Shown here: in pieces, positions 34,897 to 44,167 of the stretch
How the letters are laid out: each line of letters starts with the position of its first letter
How positions within the stretch are numbered: the first letter of the stretch is position 1
Notes under the pieces: generated by a model
Told to the model about the DNA's origin: nothing
Databases searched by the model: none
Seen by the model: the letters and a program-made list of their open reading frames with translations, nothing else
Origin: JBDXHU01 sp039989475
GTDB lineage: Bacteria > Pseudomonadota > Gammaproteobacteria > Pseudomonadales > Halieaceae
Length of the DNA: 64,000 nt
Reading direction: 5' to 3'
Assembly: GCA_039989475.1 (NCBI GenBank)
Contig: JBDXHU010000002.1
Span: 558,001 to 622,000, forward strand
Made by a program: the position numbers and the translations under genes

Positions 34897-36321
34897 CTAT
34901 TCCCTGCCCGCCTTCGGCGGCCAGGGGCCTGGTGCAGTCGCTTCGCCATACCAGGATAATTTATCCCTCAGGCTCACCACCTCGCCGACGATGATCAACG
35001 TTGGCGCATGAACCTCTTGCCCAGCCACGACCGCTTGCATTGTGGCCAGGGTTCCCGTCAATGTGCGCTGGTTACGGGTTGTCCCCTGCTCAATCAGGGC
35101 GATAGGTGTATCTGCCGCGCGACCCTGGGCCTGTAACTCCCGGCAAATGGTTTCCAGTCCCTGCAGCCCCATGTAAAACACCAGGGTTTCCTGCTCATTG
35201 GTCATTGCCGACCAATCGATTTCCACCCGGTTACTCTGTAGGTTTCCCGTCACAAAACGCACGGAATGTGCATGGTCCCGGTGCGTCAAGGGGATTCCGG
35301 CGTAGCTGGCGCAACCACTGGCGGCAGTAATACCCGGGATTACCTGGAAGGGAATACCGTGTTGCGCCAGCTGCTCAATTTCCTCACCGCCGCGACCGAA
35401 GATAAAGGGATCGCCACCTTTGAGTCGCGCTACACACTTGCCCTGTTGCGCCAACTCCAGCAACAACTGGTTGATCTTACCCTGGGGCAGAACGTGATCA
35501 GCGCGCTGTTTGCCAACATAGATACGATCGGCATCGCGGCGCGCCAAATCGAGAATCTCGGGCGCCACCAGGCGGTCATACAAGACCACATCTGCCATCT
35601 GCAACAGGCGTACAGCCTTGAATGACATCAGGTCCGGGTCGCCGGGCCCGGCACCGATCAGGTATACCTCGCCCAGCACATGTGCCTCGCCTGGTTTATC
35701 CAGGTAGCTTTGTACCAACTCTGCGGCCTCGTCCTCGCGACCGGCCAGCACCAGCTCGCCGGCCGGGCCATCAACCACCTGTTCCCAGAATCGACGGCGC
35801 TGGCCCTCTTCTGCAGCCACAGCTTTGACAGCCTCGCGAAAGCGCCCGGTAAAGGCGGCCAGGCGGCCATAGGCGGCGGGAACCAGGGCTTCGATCTTGC
35901 TTCGTATCAAGCGCGCCAGCACCGGGCTTTTGGCGCTGGAGCTGATACCAATCACCAGCGGGGATCGATCAACGATTGAAGGGAAGACAAAGCTGCACAG
36001 ATCCGGATCATCGACCACGTTGATTGGAATATTAGCGGCGCGGGCATCGGCGGCCACCTGGCTGTTCACCGCTTCGTCAGCGGTGGCCGCAATAATCAGG
36101 CTGACACCGTCCAGGTACTTGCTGACATAACTGTCCTGCTGCCAGTTGCCGCCTGCCTGGCCCAGCATCTGCTCGAGTTCGTGATCAATATCCGGTGACA
36201 CACAGTTCACGCTGGCGCCCGCCTTTATCAGCAGTCGCGCCTTGCGCAGCGCCACCTGGCCGCCACCCACCAAAAGCACGGGGGTTCCCTGAAGCTGGAA
36301 GAAAAGCGGCAGGTAATCCAA
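34897..36321 (-). CDS. cysG: Siroheme synthase CysG (trifunctional)
   Basis: 474 residues. The N-terminal half is precorrin-2 dehydrogenase/ferrochelatase (LFFQLQGTPVLLVGGGQVAL, ISSSAKSPVLARLIRSKIE). The C-terminal half from about residue 218 is uroporphyrinogen III methyltransferase (VYLIGAGPGDPDLMSFKA, CVARLKGGDPFIFGRGGEE, GITAASGCASYAGIPLTHRD). Together they make siroheme, cofactor of sulfite and nitrite reductases. It follows serS by five bases. In Pseudomonas cysG likewise follows serS. Confidence 0.96.
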   Translation of the reverse strand: MDYLPLFFQLQGTPVLLVGGGQVALRKARLLIKAGASVNCVSPDIDHELEQMLGQAGGNWQQDSYVSKYLDGVSLIIAATADEAVNSQVAADARAANIPINVVDDPDLCSFVFPSIVDRSPLVIGISSSAKSPVLARLIRSKIEALVPAAYGRLAAFTGRFREAVKAVAAEEGQRRRFWEQVVDGPAGELVLAGREDEAAELVQSYLDKPGEAHVLGEVYLIGAGPGDPDLMSFKAVRLLQMADVVLYDRLVAPEILDLARRDADRIYVGKQRADHVLPQGKINQLLLELAQQGKCVARLKGGDPFIFGRGGEEIEQLAQHGIPFQVIPGITAASGCASYAGIPLTHRDHAHSVRFVTGNLQSNRVEIDWSAMTNEQETLVFYMGLQGLETICRELQAQGRAADTPIALIEQGTTRNQRTLTGTLATMQAVVAGQEVHAPTLIIVGEVVSLRDKLSWYGEATAPGPWPPKAGRE

Positions 36322-36326
36322 GCTGC

Positions 36327-37622
36327 TCAGGCCTCCAGTTTGGACTGGCCGCCCATGTATGGGAGCAGTACCCCGGGCAGTTTCACCGAGCCATCGGCCT
36401 GCTGGCCATTTTCCAGGATCGCGACCAGGGTCCGACCCACAGCCAGTGCCGAGCCGTTCAGCGTGTGCAACAACTCCGGCTTCCCGGTTTCCGGATTGCG
36501 CCAGCGCGCCTGCATGCGCCGCGCCTGGTAGTCGCCCATATTGCTGCAGGAAGAAATTTCACGGTAGGTATCCTGGGCCGGCAGCCACACTTCCAGGTCA
36601 TAGGTTGTGCGCGCCGAGAAACCGAGATCGCCACCGCAGAGAATGACCTTGCGATAAGGTAACTCCAGTGCCTGCAGGACGGCCTCGGCATGTCCGGTCA
36701 GGTTTTCCAGGGCCGCCTCAGAGTCCTGCGGGCGTACCAACTGCACCAGCTCCACCTTCTCGAACTGGTGCTGCCGAATCATGCCACGGGTATCCTTACC
36801 GTAACTGCCGGCCTCGCTGCGGAAACAAGGCGTGTGTGCGACATAACGCAGCCCCTCCCCCATCTCATCCGCTTCAAGGATGCGGTCGCGCACCATATTG
36901 GTAACCGGCACCTCGGCGGTCGGGATGAGGTAGTAATCGGCATCGTGCCGGAGCTTGAACAGATCTTCTTCAAACTTTGGTAATTGCCCGGTGCCACGCA
37001 GGGAGTCGGCATTAACGATATAGGGTACGTTGAGCTCTGTATAACCATGTTGCTGCAGATGTATATCGAGCATGAAATTGATCAGGGCTCGATGCAGGCG
37101 CGCGACATCACCGCTCAGCACCGCAAAGCGTGAGCCCGTTATCTTGCCGGCGGTCTCGAAATCCAGGCCACCCAGGCCCTCGCCCAGGTCAACGTGGTCA
37201 CGGGGGCTGAAATCAAATACCGGGATATCCCCCCAGCGCAGTAATTCCTGATTATCCTCTTCGCTCTGCCCCTCGGGAACGGCCTGGGCAGGGATATTAG
37301 GCACACCCAGCATCAGCTCGTCCATTTGCTCCGACAAGGCCCTGGCGCTGCTGGTGGCAGCATCGATCTGGCTGGCGATCTTCTCCAGCGTTTCATTGAC
37401 CGCCTGCTTGGCTTCATCCACAGCCATACCGCCCTGGATCAACTCACCTACCTTTCTGGCCGCCGACTTGCGCTCCGCCTGCAGGTTCTGGCTTTCAACA
37501 TCGGCCGCCTTGCGTTGGGCATCCAGGGCCTCAAACGCAGCCACATCAAACTCAAAACCGCGGCGCGCAAGCTGCGCGGCGACTGCCTGCGGATCCTGCC
37601 GCACCAGTTTTACATCCAGCAT
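36327..37622 (-). CDS. serS: Seryl-tRNA synthetase
   Basis: 431 residues. The N-terminal coiled-coil tRNA-binding arm (about residues 28-105, AQRKAADVESQNLQAERKSA) is followed by the class II core: motif 2 in CFRSEAGSYGKDTRGMIRQH and motif 3 in NGSALAVGRTLVAILEN. It charges tRNA-Ser (and tRNA-Sec) in the cytoplasm. Length is normal. Upstream is crcB at 31 bases; downstream cysG at five bases. Confidence 0.98.
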   Translation of the reverse strand: MLDVKLVRQDPQAVAAQLARRGFEFDVAAFEALDAQRKAADVESQNLQAERKSAARKVGELIQGGMAVDEAKQAVNETLEKIASQIDAATSSARALSEQMDELMLGVPNIPAQAVPEGQSEEDNQELLRWGDIPVFDFSPRDHVDLGEGLGGLDFETAGKITGSRFAVLSGDVARLHRALINFMLDIHLQQHGYTELNVPYIVNADSLRGTGQLPKFEEDLFKLRHDADYYLIPTAEVPVTNMVRDRILEADEMGEGLRYVAHTPCFRSEAGSYGKDTRGMIRQHQFEKVELVQLVRPQDSEAALENLTGHAEAVLQALELPYRKVILCGGDLGFSARTTYDLEVWLPAQDTYREISSCSNMGDYQARRMQARWRNPETGKPELLHTLNGSALAVGRTLVAILENGQQADGSVKLPGVLLPYMGGQSKLEA

Positions 37623-37653
37623 AATTTTGTTCCGTTATTACTCCAGAGCTGAC

Positions 37654-38028
37654 CTAGACCATGCGCATCAATGTCATGGCTAACCAAACTGCAAATAAAC
37701 ACACCGCCACGCTGAGGCCTACATAGGCCAGCCCGAGTCCGGCCTGACCGTTCTCTATAAGCGCCAGGGCTTCCAGCGAGAAAGTCGAAAACGTTGTAAA
37801 CGCGCCAAGGAAGCCAACCATGGTCACACTGCGCCAATCCGGGTGCACCATACCCCGCTCGATGATCATCACATAGGCAATACCGATGCAAAAAGAACCG
37901 ATCAGGTTGACGCTGAGCGTGCCCCAGGGGAAATGGCTGCGCGTAGAGGCGTGCACCAGAGTGGACATCCAGTGACGCGCCAGAGCCCCGCCGGCTCCGC
38001 CCAGGGCGATAAACAGTATGTGTTTCAT
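37654..38028 (-). CDS. crcB: Fluoride ion channel CrcB (Fluc)
   Basis: 124 residues with four spans. Motifs GGAGGALARHWMS, PWGTLSVNLIGSFCIG and VGFLGAFTTFSTFSLE are typical; the TTFSTFS segment contains the pore Phe and polar residues. A dual-topology dimer exports fluoride across the inner membrane. The reading frame is open far upstream into rarA, but ATG 38028 starts the conserved protein (MKHILFIALGGAGG). No fluoride riboswitch was recognised; only 16 bases separate it from rarA. Confidence 0.95.
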   Translation of the reverse strand: MKHILFIALGGAGGALARHWMSTLVHASTRSHFPWGTLSVNLIGSFCIGIAYVMIIERGMVHPDWRSVTMVGFLGAFTTFSTFSLEALALIENGQAGLGLAYVGLSVAVCLFAVWLAMTLMRMV

Positions 38029-38044
38029 GGGTACAGAGGGTGTA

Positions 38045-39373
38045 TTACTCGTAGCGGCGTATTGTACTGTTTTTGTCCAGATTGCGCAGGTGCGCCAGCT
38101 TGTCGGCGATTTTTTGCTCCAGGCCCCGCTCAGTGGGATGGTAATAGCAACGATCGCGCAAGGACTCCGGGAAATAATTCTCGCCCGCGGCATAGGCACC
38201 GGGCTCATCATGGGCATAGCGGTACTCCTCACCATGCCCCTGTTCCTTGCTGAGCCGGGTTGGCGCATTGCGCAGGTGCAGCGGCACCTCTTCACTGGGT
38301 GATGCCTCGATATCGGACCGGGCCGACTTGAAGGCCGTGTAGACCGCATTGCTCTTGGCAGCGCAAGCCAGGTATACCACCGCCTGGGCAATCGCCAGTT
38401 CGCCCTCAGGGCTGCCCAGCCGTTCCTGTACCTGCCAGGCATCGAGGGCGATAGACAATGCCCGTGGATCCGCATTGCCTATATCCTCGCTGGCCATACG
38501 CACTACCCGACGAGCGATATAGAGCGGATCACAACCGCCGTCCAGCATTCGTGCGAACCAATACAGGGCCGCATCCGGGGAACTGCCGCGCACAGCCTTG
38601 TGCAGTGCCGATATCTGGTCGTAGAAGCTATCCCCGCCCTTGTCGAAGCGGCGCAGGGTACCCTGCAGAACCTCGTCAATAACAGCCGCGTCCAGCACAC
38701 TGTGACCGGACTCATCCGCTACCGCCAGGTCCAGGGCCAGTTCCAGCAGGTTAAGCGCGCGCCGCGCGTCACCGTCAGCGCTGCGGGCCAGGCTCTGCAA
38801 TAAATCGGCTTCAATTGCCGCCACCGACTCCATGGTCTCCAGCGCCCGGCTCAGCACCGAGACAATCTCCTCCACATCGAGGTTGCGCAGCTTGTAGACC
38901 CGGGAGCGGGATAGCAGTGCATTATTTAACTCGAAAGACGGGTTTTCGGTGGTGGCGCCAACGAAAATCAGCGTGCCATCTTCCACATAAGGCAAGAATG
39001 CGTCCTGCTGGGATTTGTTGAATCGATGCACTTCATCGACGAACAACAAGGTGGCGCGTCCCTGGCCACGCTGGACGCGAGCCTGCTCTACCGCCTGGCG
39101 AATATCCTTAACCCCGGATAGAACCGCCGACAGGCTCAGAAAATGCGCATCGGCACGTGCCGCGAGCAGGCGCGCCAGGGTGGTCTTGCCAACCCCGGGC
39201 GGCCCCCACAAGACCATGGAGTGCAATTGGCCACGCTCAATAGCCTCGCGCAGAGGCTTGCCGGCGGCGAGCAGATGTCCCTGGCCGATAAATTCATCGA
39301 GATTGGCAGGTCGCAGACGTGCAGCCAGGGGCTGATAGCCTGACTCTCCGGCGGAAAAAAGATCACCGCTCAT
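38045..39373 (-). CDS. rarA: Replication-associated recombination protein A (RarA/MgsA)
   Basis: About 442 residues from ATG 39373 (MSGDLFSAGESGYQPLAARL); ATG 39385 is an alternative. The reading frame extends far upstream, antisense-like through lolA, and is not used. AAA+ motifs: Walker A LWGPPGVGKTTLARLL near residue 57, Walker B LLFVDEVHRFNKSQQ near 111, sensor 1 GATTENPSFELN. RarA acts at stalled replication forks and binds SSB. It overlaps the end of lolA by 11 bases. Gene order lolA-rarA-serS is widely conserved in gammaproteobacteria. Confidence 0.95.
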   Translation of the reverse strand: MSGDLFSAGESGYQPLAARLRPANLDEFIGQGHLLAAGKPLREAIERGQLHSMVLWGPPGVGKTTLARLLAARADAHFLSLSAVLSGVKDIRQAVEQARVQRGQGRATLLFVDEVHRFNKSQQDAFLPYVEDGTLIFVGATTENPSFELNNALLSRSRVYKLRNLDVEEIVSVLSRALETMESVAAIEADLLQSLARSADGDARRALNLLELALDLAVADESGHSVLDAAVIDEVLQGTLRRFDKGGDSFYDQISALHKAVRGSSPDAALYWFARMLDGGCDPLYIARRVVRMASEDIGNADPRALSIALDAWQVQERLGSPEGELAIAQAVVYLACAAKSNAVYTAFKSARSDIEASPSEEVPLHLRNAPTRLSKEQGHGEEYRYAHDEPGAYAAGENYFPESLRDRCYYHPTERGLEQKIADKLAHLRNLDKNSTIRRYE

Positions 39374-39995
39374 TATCGTAAACATCAACTCCAGGCGGCG
39401 GCTGGAAGTCGAAATCGGCGGGCTGCAAGGCCGTGTCGGCTTGCACAGCGCTGAAGTGAATGACTGTTCTGCGTTGCAGCACATCCTCGATTTCCATGCG
39501 CGCTGGAAGCTCTCCGTCAAACACGATAGCAATGGCACTATATTCAGCGTCGGCGGAGCGTGGCCGCAGCTGCCAACTCTGTTCGCCCAGTGCCTGCACC
39601 AGGTAGTGCTGCGCCAATTCGGCGCTGTCGCCACCCAGTATCGTCAGTGGGCTGGTAGGGTTACCAGCGGGGATATCGCGACGGGTTGCGGTCTCCAACT
39701 CTACATCGTAATGCCAGAGACTGGGGCCAGCAGCGACCAGCAACTGCTCGTCGGGCTGAAAGATATGCCAGGAAAAGAAGCCCGGCTTCAGCAGCCGAAA
39801 ACGGCCACTGCTCTGCTCCAACAGTTTGCCATCATCACCGAATAACTCCTGTGCGAAATCGCCTTCCAGGCTGCGCACCTGGGCCAGGCGAGCCTCCAGC
39901 GCCGCACTGCTGTCTGCCACATCCTGCGTGACCGTCTCAGCGGCAATGATCAACGTCGCACAGCCACTCAGCCATAGTGCGAGAAGCAAGCGCAT
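39363..39995 (-). CDS. lolA: Outer-membrane lipoprotein carrier protein LolA
   Basis: 210 residues with an N-terminal signal peptide (MRLLLALWLSGCATLIIAAE). The periplasmic chaperone carries lipoproteins from LolCDE to LolB. Conserved family text: VRSLEGDFAQELFGDDGKLL, SGRFRLLKPGFFSWHIFQPD, LVAAGPSLWHYDVELETAT. A Cys in the signal (LSGCA) resembles a lipobox, but LolA proteins are soluble, so cleavage further on is expected. It starts one base into the ftsK stop and overlaps rarA downstream. Confidence 0.94.
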   Translation of the reverse strand: MRLLLALWLSGCATLIIAAETVTQDVADSSAALEARLAQVRSLEGDFAQELFGDDGKLLEQSSGRFRLLKPGFFSWHIFQPDEQLLVAAGPSLWHYDVELETATRRDIPAGNPTSPLTILGGDSAELAQHYLVQALGEQSWQLRPRSADAEYSAIAIVFDGELPARMEIEDVLQRRTVIHFSAVQADTALQPADFDFQPPPGVDVYDNER

Positions 39996-42316
39996 CAGTC
40001 TTCCACCGGCGCCGGCGCGATGACCTCGCGCTGCCCGTTAGTTCCCATTTCGCTAACGACCCCGGCATTCTCCATGGCTTCAATCAAGCGAGCCGCGCGG
40101 TTATAGCCTATACGCAGCTTGCGTTGCACCGATGATATTGATGCGCGACGGCTCTTGGTGACATAGTGCACCGCCTCGTCATAGAGAGCGTCGCTCTCCT
40201 CTTCATCGTCTTCCCCGGCGGGTTTCTCCCCGGGCATCACACCCGGCGCACTGCCCTCTTCCAACAGGCTCGTGATATAGGCCGGCTCACCACGACGCTT
40301 CCAGTCACCGACGACCCGGTGTACCTCGTGATCATCGACGAAGGCTCCATGGACCCGCACCGGGATGGCCGTGCCGGGTGGCAGGTAAAGCATGTCACCG
40401 TGGCCAAGTAACTGCTCCGCCCCGCCCTGATCGAGAATAGTGCGGGAATCAACCTTGGACGAGACCTGGAAGGCAATCCGGGTAGGTACATTGGCCTTGA
40501 TCAGGCCAGTAATAACATCCACCGAGGGGCGCTGTGTGGCGAGAATCAGGTGGATGCCGGCAGCGCGTGCCTTCTGCGCAATACGGGCAATTAACTGTTC
40601 AACCTTCTTGCCGACAATCATCATCATGTCGGCAAACTCATCAATCACCACCACGATGGCGGGCAAGGTTTCCAGGCTCGGCGGAACCTGGTCCTCAATT
40701 GCCACATCCAGCAGTGGCTCGGGTGTCCACATGGGATCTTCCAGGGGTTCACCAGCCCTGTCGGCCTCCTCTACCTTGCGATTAAAGCCGGCCAGGTTGC
40801 GCACCCCAAGGGCGGCCATAAGCTTGTAGCGGCGCTCCATTTCCGCGACGCACCAGCGCAGTCCGTTTGCCGCGTCCTTCATGTCGGTAATAACCGGCGT
40901 CAGCAGGTGTGGAATGCCGTCATAAATTGAAAGCTCCAGCATCTTCGGGTCGACCAGGATGAGGCGCACATCTTTCGGCGAAGACTTGTACAGCAAGCTC
41001 AACAGCATGGCGTTGACACCAACCGACTTACCCGCACCCGTGGTACCGGCCACCAGCAGGTGCGGCATTTTCGCCAGGTCGGCCACCACGGGCTGGCCCG
41101 AGATGTCGTGTCCCAGGGCCAGGGTCAGGGGCGAACGAGCCTCCTCGAATACCGCAGCGGAGAGCACTTCGCGGAAGTTTACGATCTCCCGGTCCTCGTT
41201 GGGGATTTCGATACCCACCACCGACTTGCCGGCTATCACTTCCACCACGCGTACGCTGATGACCGCCAGGGACCGCGCCAGGTCCTTGGCCAGGTTGGAT
41301 ATACGACTGACCTTGACCCCGGCGGCTGGCTGAATCTCGAAGCGAGTGATAACCGGGCCCGGGTACACTGCGACCACTTCCGCTGTGATGCCGAAATCTG
41401 ACAATTTCAGCTCCAGCAGCTTTGACAGGGCTTCCAGCGCCTCTTTTGAATAGCCGCGCGTGGGATCCTTGACCCGCTCATCCAGCAACTCCAGCGGTGG
41501 TAGATCGCCGGTAACCGGCGCGTCGAACAGTGGCTGTTGCTTTTCTTTTTCGACCCGCTCGCTCTTCTCTATCGCCTTTACCTGGGGCTTGATCTTGGGC
41601 GGCTTGCGCTTCTTTTCTCGCTCAACATGTTGGGTAATGGCAACTTTGCGCTCCTGTTGCACCTTATGCTGCGCTCGCCGTTCCCGGTATTGCTGCCAGC
41701 GTCGCGACAGCAGCTCCCGACTGCGGGCGATTCCATTGATGGTCCAGTAGCCCACATCATCCATCAGCTTGATCCAGCTGAGGTCGGTGAATACGGTCAT
41801 TCCGAATAGCAGCACTGACAGCAGGATCAATCGACTGCCTGTGACACTGAAGGCATCGGTAAAGGACACGCCCACGGCCTGGCCGAGAATCCCGCCAAGG
41901 CCCTGCGGCAAGCTGGAGCTGCCCAGGTCGTTCATCGCCAGCAGGGCGGTACCGGAAATCATAACCAGCACCAGGCCCAGGGTACGGATGGCAAAGGTGA
42001 CCCAGTCAAAGCCACTCTCTTCGTGGCGATGCTGGAACAGGATCCAGGAACGAGCCGCCAACATCAGTGGAAATAGATAGGCTATGTAGCCGATGAGGGA
42101 AAAGAACACGTCAGCCAGCCAGGCACCAGCCGGCCCGCCGGCGTTACTGACAAAATCCTTGCTACCGGTCGCAGACCAGCCCGGGTCATCCGGGGTATAG
42201 CTCACCAATGCCAGCAGCAGGTACAGGCAGGCCGCTGTGATGCCGATAAAGGCACCCTCACGCAGCCTTGGGCCCAGAAAGCTCTTCGCTGTCGCAGTGG
42301 TGGTGGTTTCTGCCAA
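39995..42316 (-). CDS. ftsK: DNA translocase FtsK
   Basis: 773 residues. Four N-terminal spans anchor it at the septum (IGITAACLYLLLALVSYTP first). A charged linker (about 205-275, Lys/Glu/Arg-rich) is short for the family. The motor follows: Walker A VAGTTGAGKSVGVNAML near residue 425, Walker B AIVVVIDEFADMMMIVG near 558. The C-terminal winged-helix gamma domain (SSVQRKLRIGYNRAARLIEA) near 730 reads KOPS DNA sequences. It pumps DNA at division and activates XerCD at dif. Divergent from trxB over 165 bases; the lrp gene usually found between in enteric bacteria is absent. Confidence 0.97.
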   Translation of the reverse strand: MAETTTTATAKSFLGPRLREGAFIGITAACLYLLLALVSYTPDDPGWSATGSKDFVSNAGGPAGAWLADVFFSLIGYIAYLFPLMLAARSWILFQHRHEESGFDWVTFAIRTLGLVLVMISGTALLAMNDLGSSSLPQGLGGILGQAVGVSFTDAFSVTGSRLILLSVLLFGMTVFTDLSWIKLMDDVGYWTINGIARSRELLSRRWQQYRERRAQHKVQQERKVAITQHVEREKKRKPPKIKPQVKAIEKSERVEKEKQQPLFDAPVTGDLPPLELLDERVKDPTRGYSKEALEALSKLLELKLSDFGITAEVVAVYPGPVITRFEIQPAAGVKVSRISNLAKDLARSLAVISVRVVEVIAGKSVVGIEIPNEDREIVNFREVLSAAVFEEARSPLTLALGHDISGQPVVADLAKMPHLLVAGTTGAGKSVGVNAMLLSLLYKSSPKDVRLILVDPKMLELSIYDGIPHLLTPVITDMKDAANGLRWCVAEMERRYKLMAALGVRNLAGFNRKVEEADRAGEPLEDPMWTPEPLLDVAIEDQVPPSLETLPAIVVVIDEFADMMMIVGKKVEQLIARIAQKARAAGIHLILATQRPSVDVITGLIKANVPTRIAFQVSSKVDSRTILDQGGAEQLLGHGDMLYLPPGTAIPVRVHGAFVDDHEVHRVVGDWKRRGEPAYITSLLEEGSAPGVMPGEKPAGEDDEEESDALYDEAVHYVTKSRRASISSVQRKLRIGYNRAARLIEAMENAGVVSEMGTNGQREVIAPAPVED

Positions 42317-42481
42317 CGCCGTGCCTCTTGTCAGTGTGGTTGGGGCCCTGGCGGCCGCTTACAAGCTACTAATTATGCTTATATTTATTTTTTATATCAA
42401 AAACTTAGCGCACATTTGTACTTTAAATTATCATAAACGCCCCTATTCACTATAGCTAACCCGAAATTCAGGACTGACTTC
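42317..42481. promoter_or_regulatory. AT-rich divergent promoter region ftsK/trxB
   Basis: The central part (42360-42440) is strongly AT-rich and must carry promoters for both genes. It contains one exact TACTTTAA (42420-42427), the octamer that clusters in the gene-poor island. No confident -35/-10 pair could be assigned. Confidence 0.5.
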
Positions 42482-43432
42482 ATGAGTGACACCCAGCATC
42501 ACCGACTAATCATCCTCGGCTCCGGCCCTGCCGGTTACACCGCTGCCATCTACGCGGCCCGGGCCAATCTGTCGCCCGTGGTCATCACCGGTATACAGCA
42601 AGGCGGTCAACTGACTACCACCACCGACGTCGACAACTGGCCGGGCGACACTGAAGGCTTGCAGGGGCCTGACCTCATGCAGCGCATGCTCAACCACGCC
42701 GAGCGCTTCGACACCGAGGTGATTTTTGATCACATCGAAGAAGTGGACCTGAATGCACGACCCATGCAGCTCAAGGGCAGCAACAACTACAGCTGTGACG
42801 CCCTGATTATCAGCACTGGCGCCTCGGCCCAGTACCTGGGGCTGCCATCAGAGGAGGCCTTCATGGGTAAAGGTGTCAGTGCTTGCGCTACCTGCGATGG
42901 CTTTTTCTACCGTGGCCAGCGGGTGGCGGTAATCGGTGGCGGCAATACAGCGGTGGAAGAGGCCCTGTACCTGTCCAATATTGCCTCCGAGGTCATCCTG
43001 GTGCACCGGCGCGATGCATTGCGAGCTGAGAAGATGCTGCAGGACAAGCTGTTTGAGAGAGAAAAGTCCGGCAACGTCAGTATCATGTGGGATAACACCC
43101 TGGACGAGATTACCGGCGACGACAGCGGCGTCACCGGCATGCGGGTCAAGTCTACGCTTGATGGCAGCCTCAGTGAGGTCGATGTAGCCGGGGTATTTAT
43201 CGCAATCGGGCATAAACCCAATACTGATATCTTCGCCGGGCAGCTGGATATGAAAGATGGATACATACAAATCCGCAGCGGCATTGAGGGTGACGCCACC
43301 GCTACCAGCGCAGCTGGCGTTTTTGCCGCCGGTGACGTCGGCGACCACGTCTACCGGCAGGCCGTCACCTCGGCTGGCTTTGGCTGCATGGCCGCATTGG
43401 ATGCGGAGCGCTATCTCGACAATTTGGCTTGA
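42482..43432 (+). CDS. trxB: Thioredoxin-disulfide reductase
   Basis: 316 residues, low-molecular-weight flavoprotein type. FAD motif LIILGSGPAGYTAAIYAARA at the N-terminus, redox-active pair in SACATCDGFFYRG (about residues 134-137), NADPH motif VAVIGGGNTAVEEALYL and C-terminal FAD motif GVFAAGDVGDHVYRQAVT. It passes electrons from NADPH to thioredoxin. First gene of the plus-strand group trxB-aat-bpt-infA, 18 bases before aat. Confidence 0.98.
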   Translation: MSDTQHHRLIILGSGPAGYTAAIYAARANLSPVVITGIQQGGQLTTTTDVDNWPGDTEGLQGPDLMQRMLNHAERFDTEVIFDHIEEVDLNARPMQLKGSNNYSCDALIISTGASAQYLGLPSEEAFMGKGVSACATCDGFFYRGQRVAVIGGGNTAVEEALYLSNIASEVILVHRRDALRAEKMLQDKLFEREKSGNVSIMWDNTLDEITGDDSGVTGMRVKSTLDGSLSEVDVAGVFIAIGHKPNTDIFAGQLDMKDGYIQIRSGIEGDATATSAAGVFAAGDVGDHVYRQAVTSAGFGCMAALDAERYLDNLA

Positions 43433-43450
43433 TTCGCACACCATATTGCC

Positions 43451-44167
43451 ATGGTGACCATTGAGCGCATTCAGCGAAACAGCCTGGAGTTCCCAGACAC
43501 CCAGCAGGCTCTCAGCTATCCTAACGGATTGCTGGCGGTGGGTGGTGACCTCAGTGTGCAGCGCTTGTTACAGGCCTACCAGCGCGGCATCTTCCCCTGG
43601 TACGAAGACCCGCAACCGATCCTGTGGTGGAGCCCTGACCCGCGCTCGGTGCTGTTTCGCGACGAGCTCCGGGTATCACGCAGTCTCGGCAAGACCCTGC
43701 GCCGCGACAAATTCCGGCTCAGCGCCGACCAGGCCTTCCACCGGGTTCTCTCAGGTTGCGCCGCACCACGGGCACGGGAGCGCGGCACCTGGATCACCAA
43801 CTCCATGGCCAGGGCCTACATGGAGCTGCATCGGGCCGGTTACGCCCACTCGATTGAAGTCTGGGACGAACAGAAGCAACTACAGGGCGGGCTTTACGGG
43901 GTGGCCATAGGCAGGGTCTTCTTTGGCGAGTCGATGTTCAGCCGCGGCACCAATGCCTCCAAGGTCGCCCTGGTGGCACTGGCGCGACTCATGCGGGAGA
44001 AGGGTATTGAGTTAATCGACTGCCAGGTTGAGAGTTCGCATCTCAACTCCATGGGCGCTCGCAATATTCCCCGTCTGGACTTTGAGGCCTACCTTGCGCA
44101 AACTGCAAACTTTGACGACACCCAGGGTGCCTGGCACCTTGATCTCAGTGCGGGAGAGCTGCTTTGA
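43451..44167 (+). CDS. aat: Leucyl/phenylalanyl-tRNA-protein transferase
   Basis: 238 residues. Family signatures: FPDTQQALSYPNGLLAVGGD, YQRGIFPWYEDPQPILWWSP, RVFFGESMFSRGTNASKVAL and DCQVESSHLNSMGARNIPR. It adds Leu or Phe to proteins with N-terminal Lys or Arg, making them substrates of ClpS-ClpAP. Its stop overlaps the bpt start (TTGA), so the two transferases are translationally coupled. ClpA and ClpS are encoded within 4 kb on the opposite strand. Confidence 0.97.
   Translation: MVTIERIQRNSLEFPDTQQALSYPNGLLAVGGDLSVQRLLQAYQRGIFPWYEDPQPILWWSPDPRSVLFRDELRVSRSLGKTLRRDKFRLSADQAFHRVLSGCAAPRARERGTWITNSMARAYMELHRAGYAHSIEVWDEQKQLQGGLYGVAIGRVFFGESMFSRGTNASKVALVALARLMREKGIELIDCQVESSHLNSMGARNIPRLDFEAYLAQTANFDDTQGAWHLDLSAGELL

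Noticed and set aside
37630..38044. Fluoride riboswitch for crcB
   Set aside because: Only 16 bases separate crcB from rarA, too little for a riboswitch.
39374..39634. N-terminal extension of rarA through lolA
   Set aside because: The extra residues are another-frame reading of lolA; the RarA family starts at the MSGDLF region.
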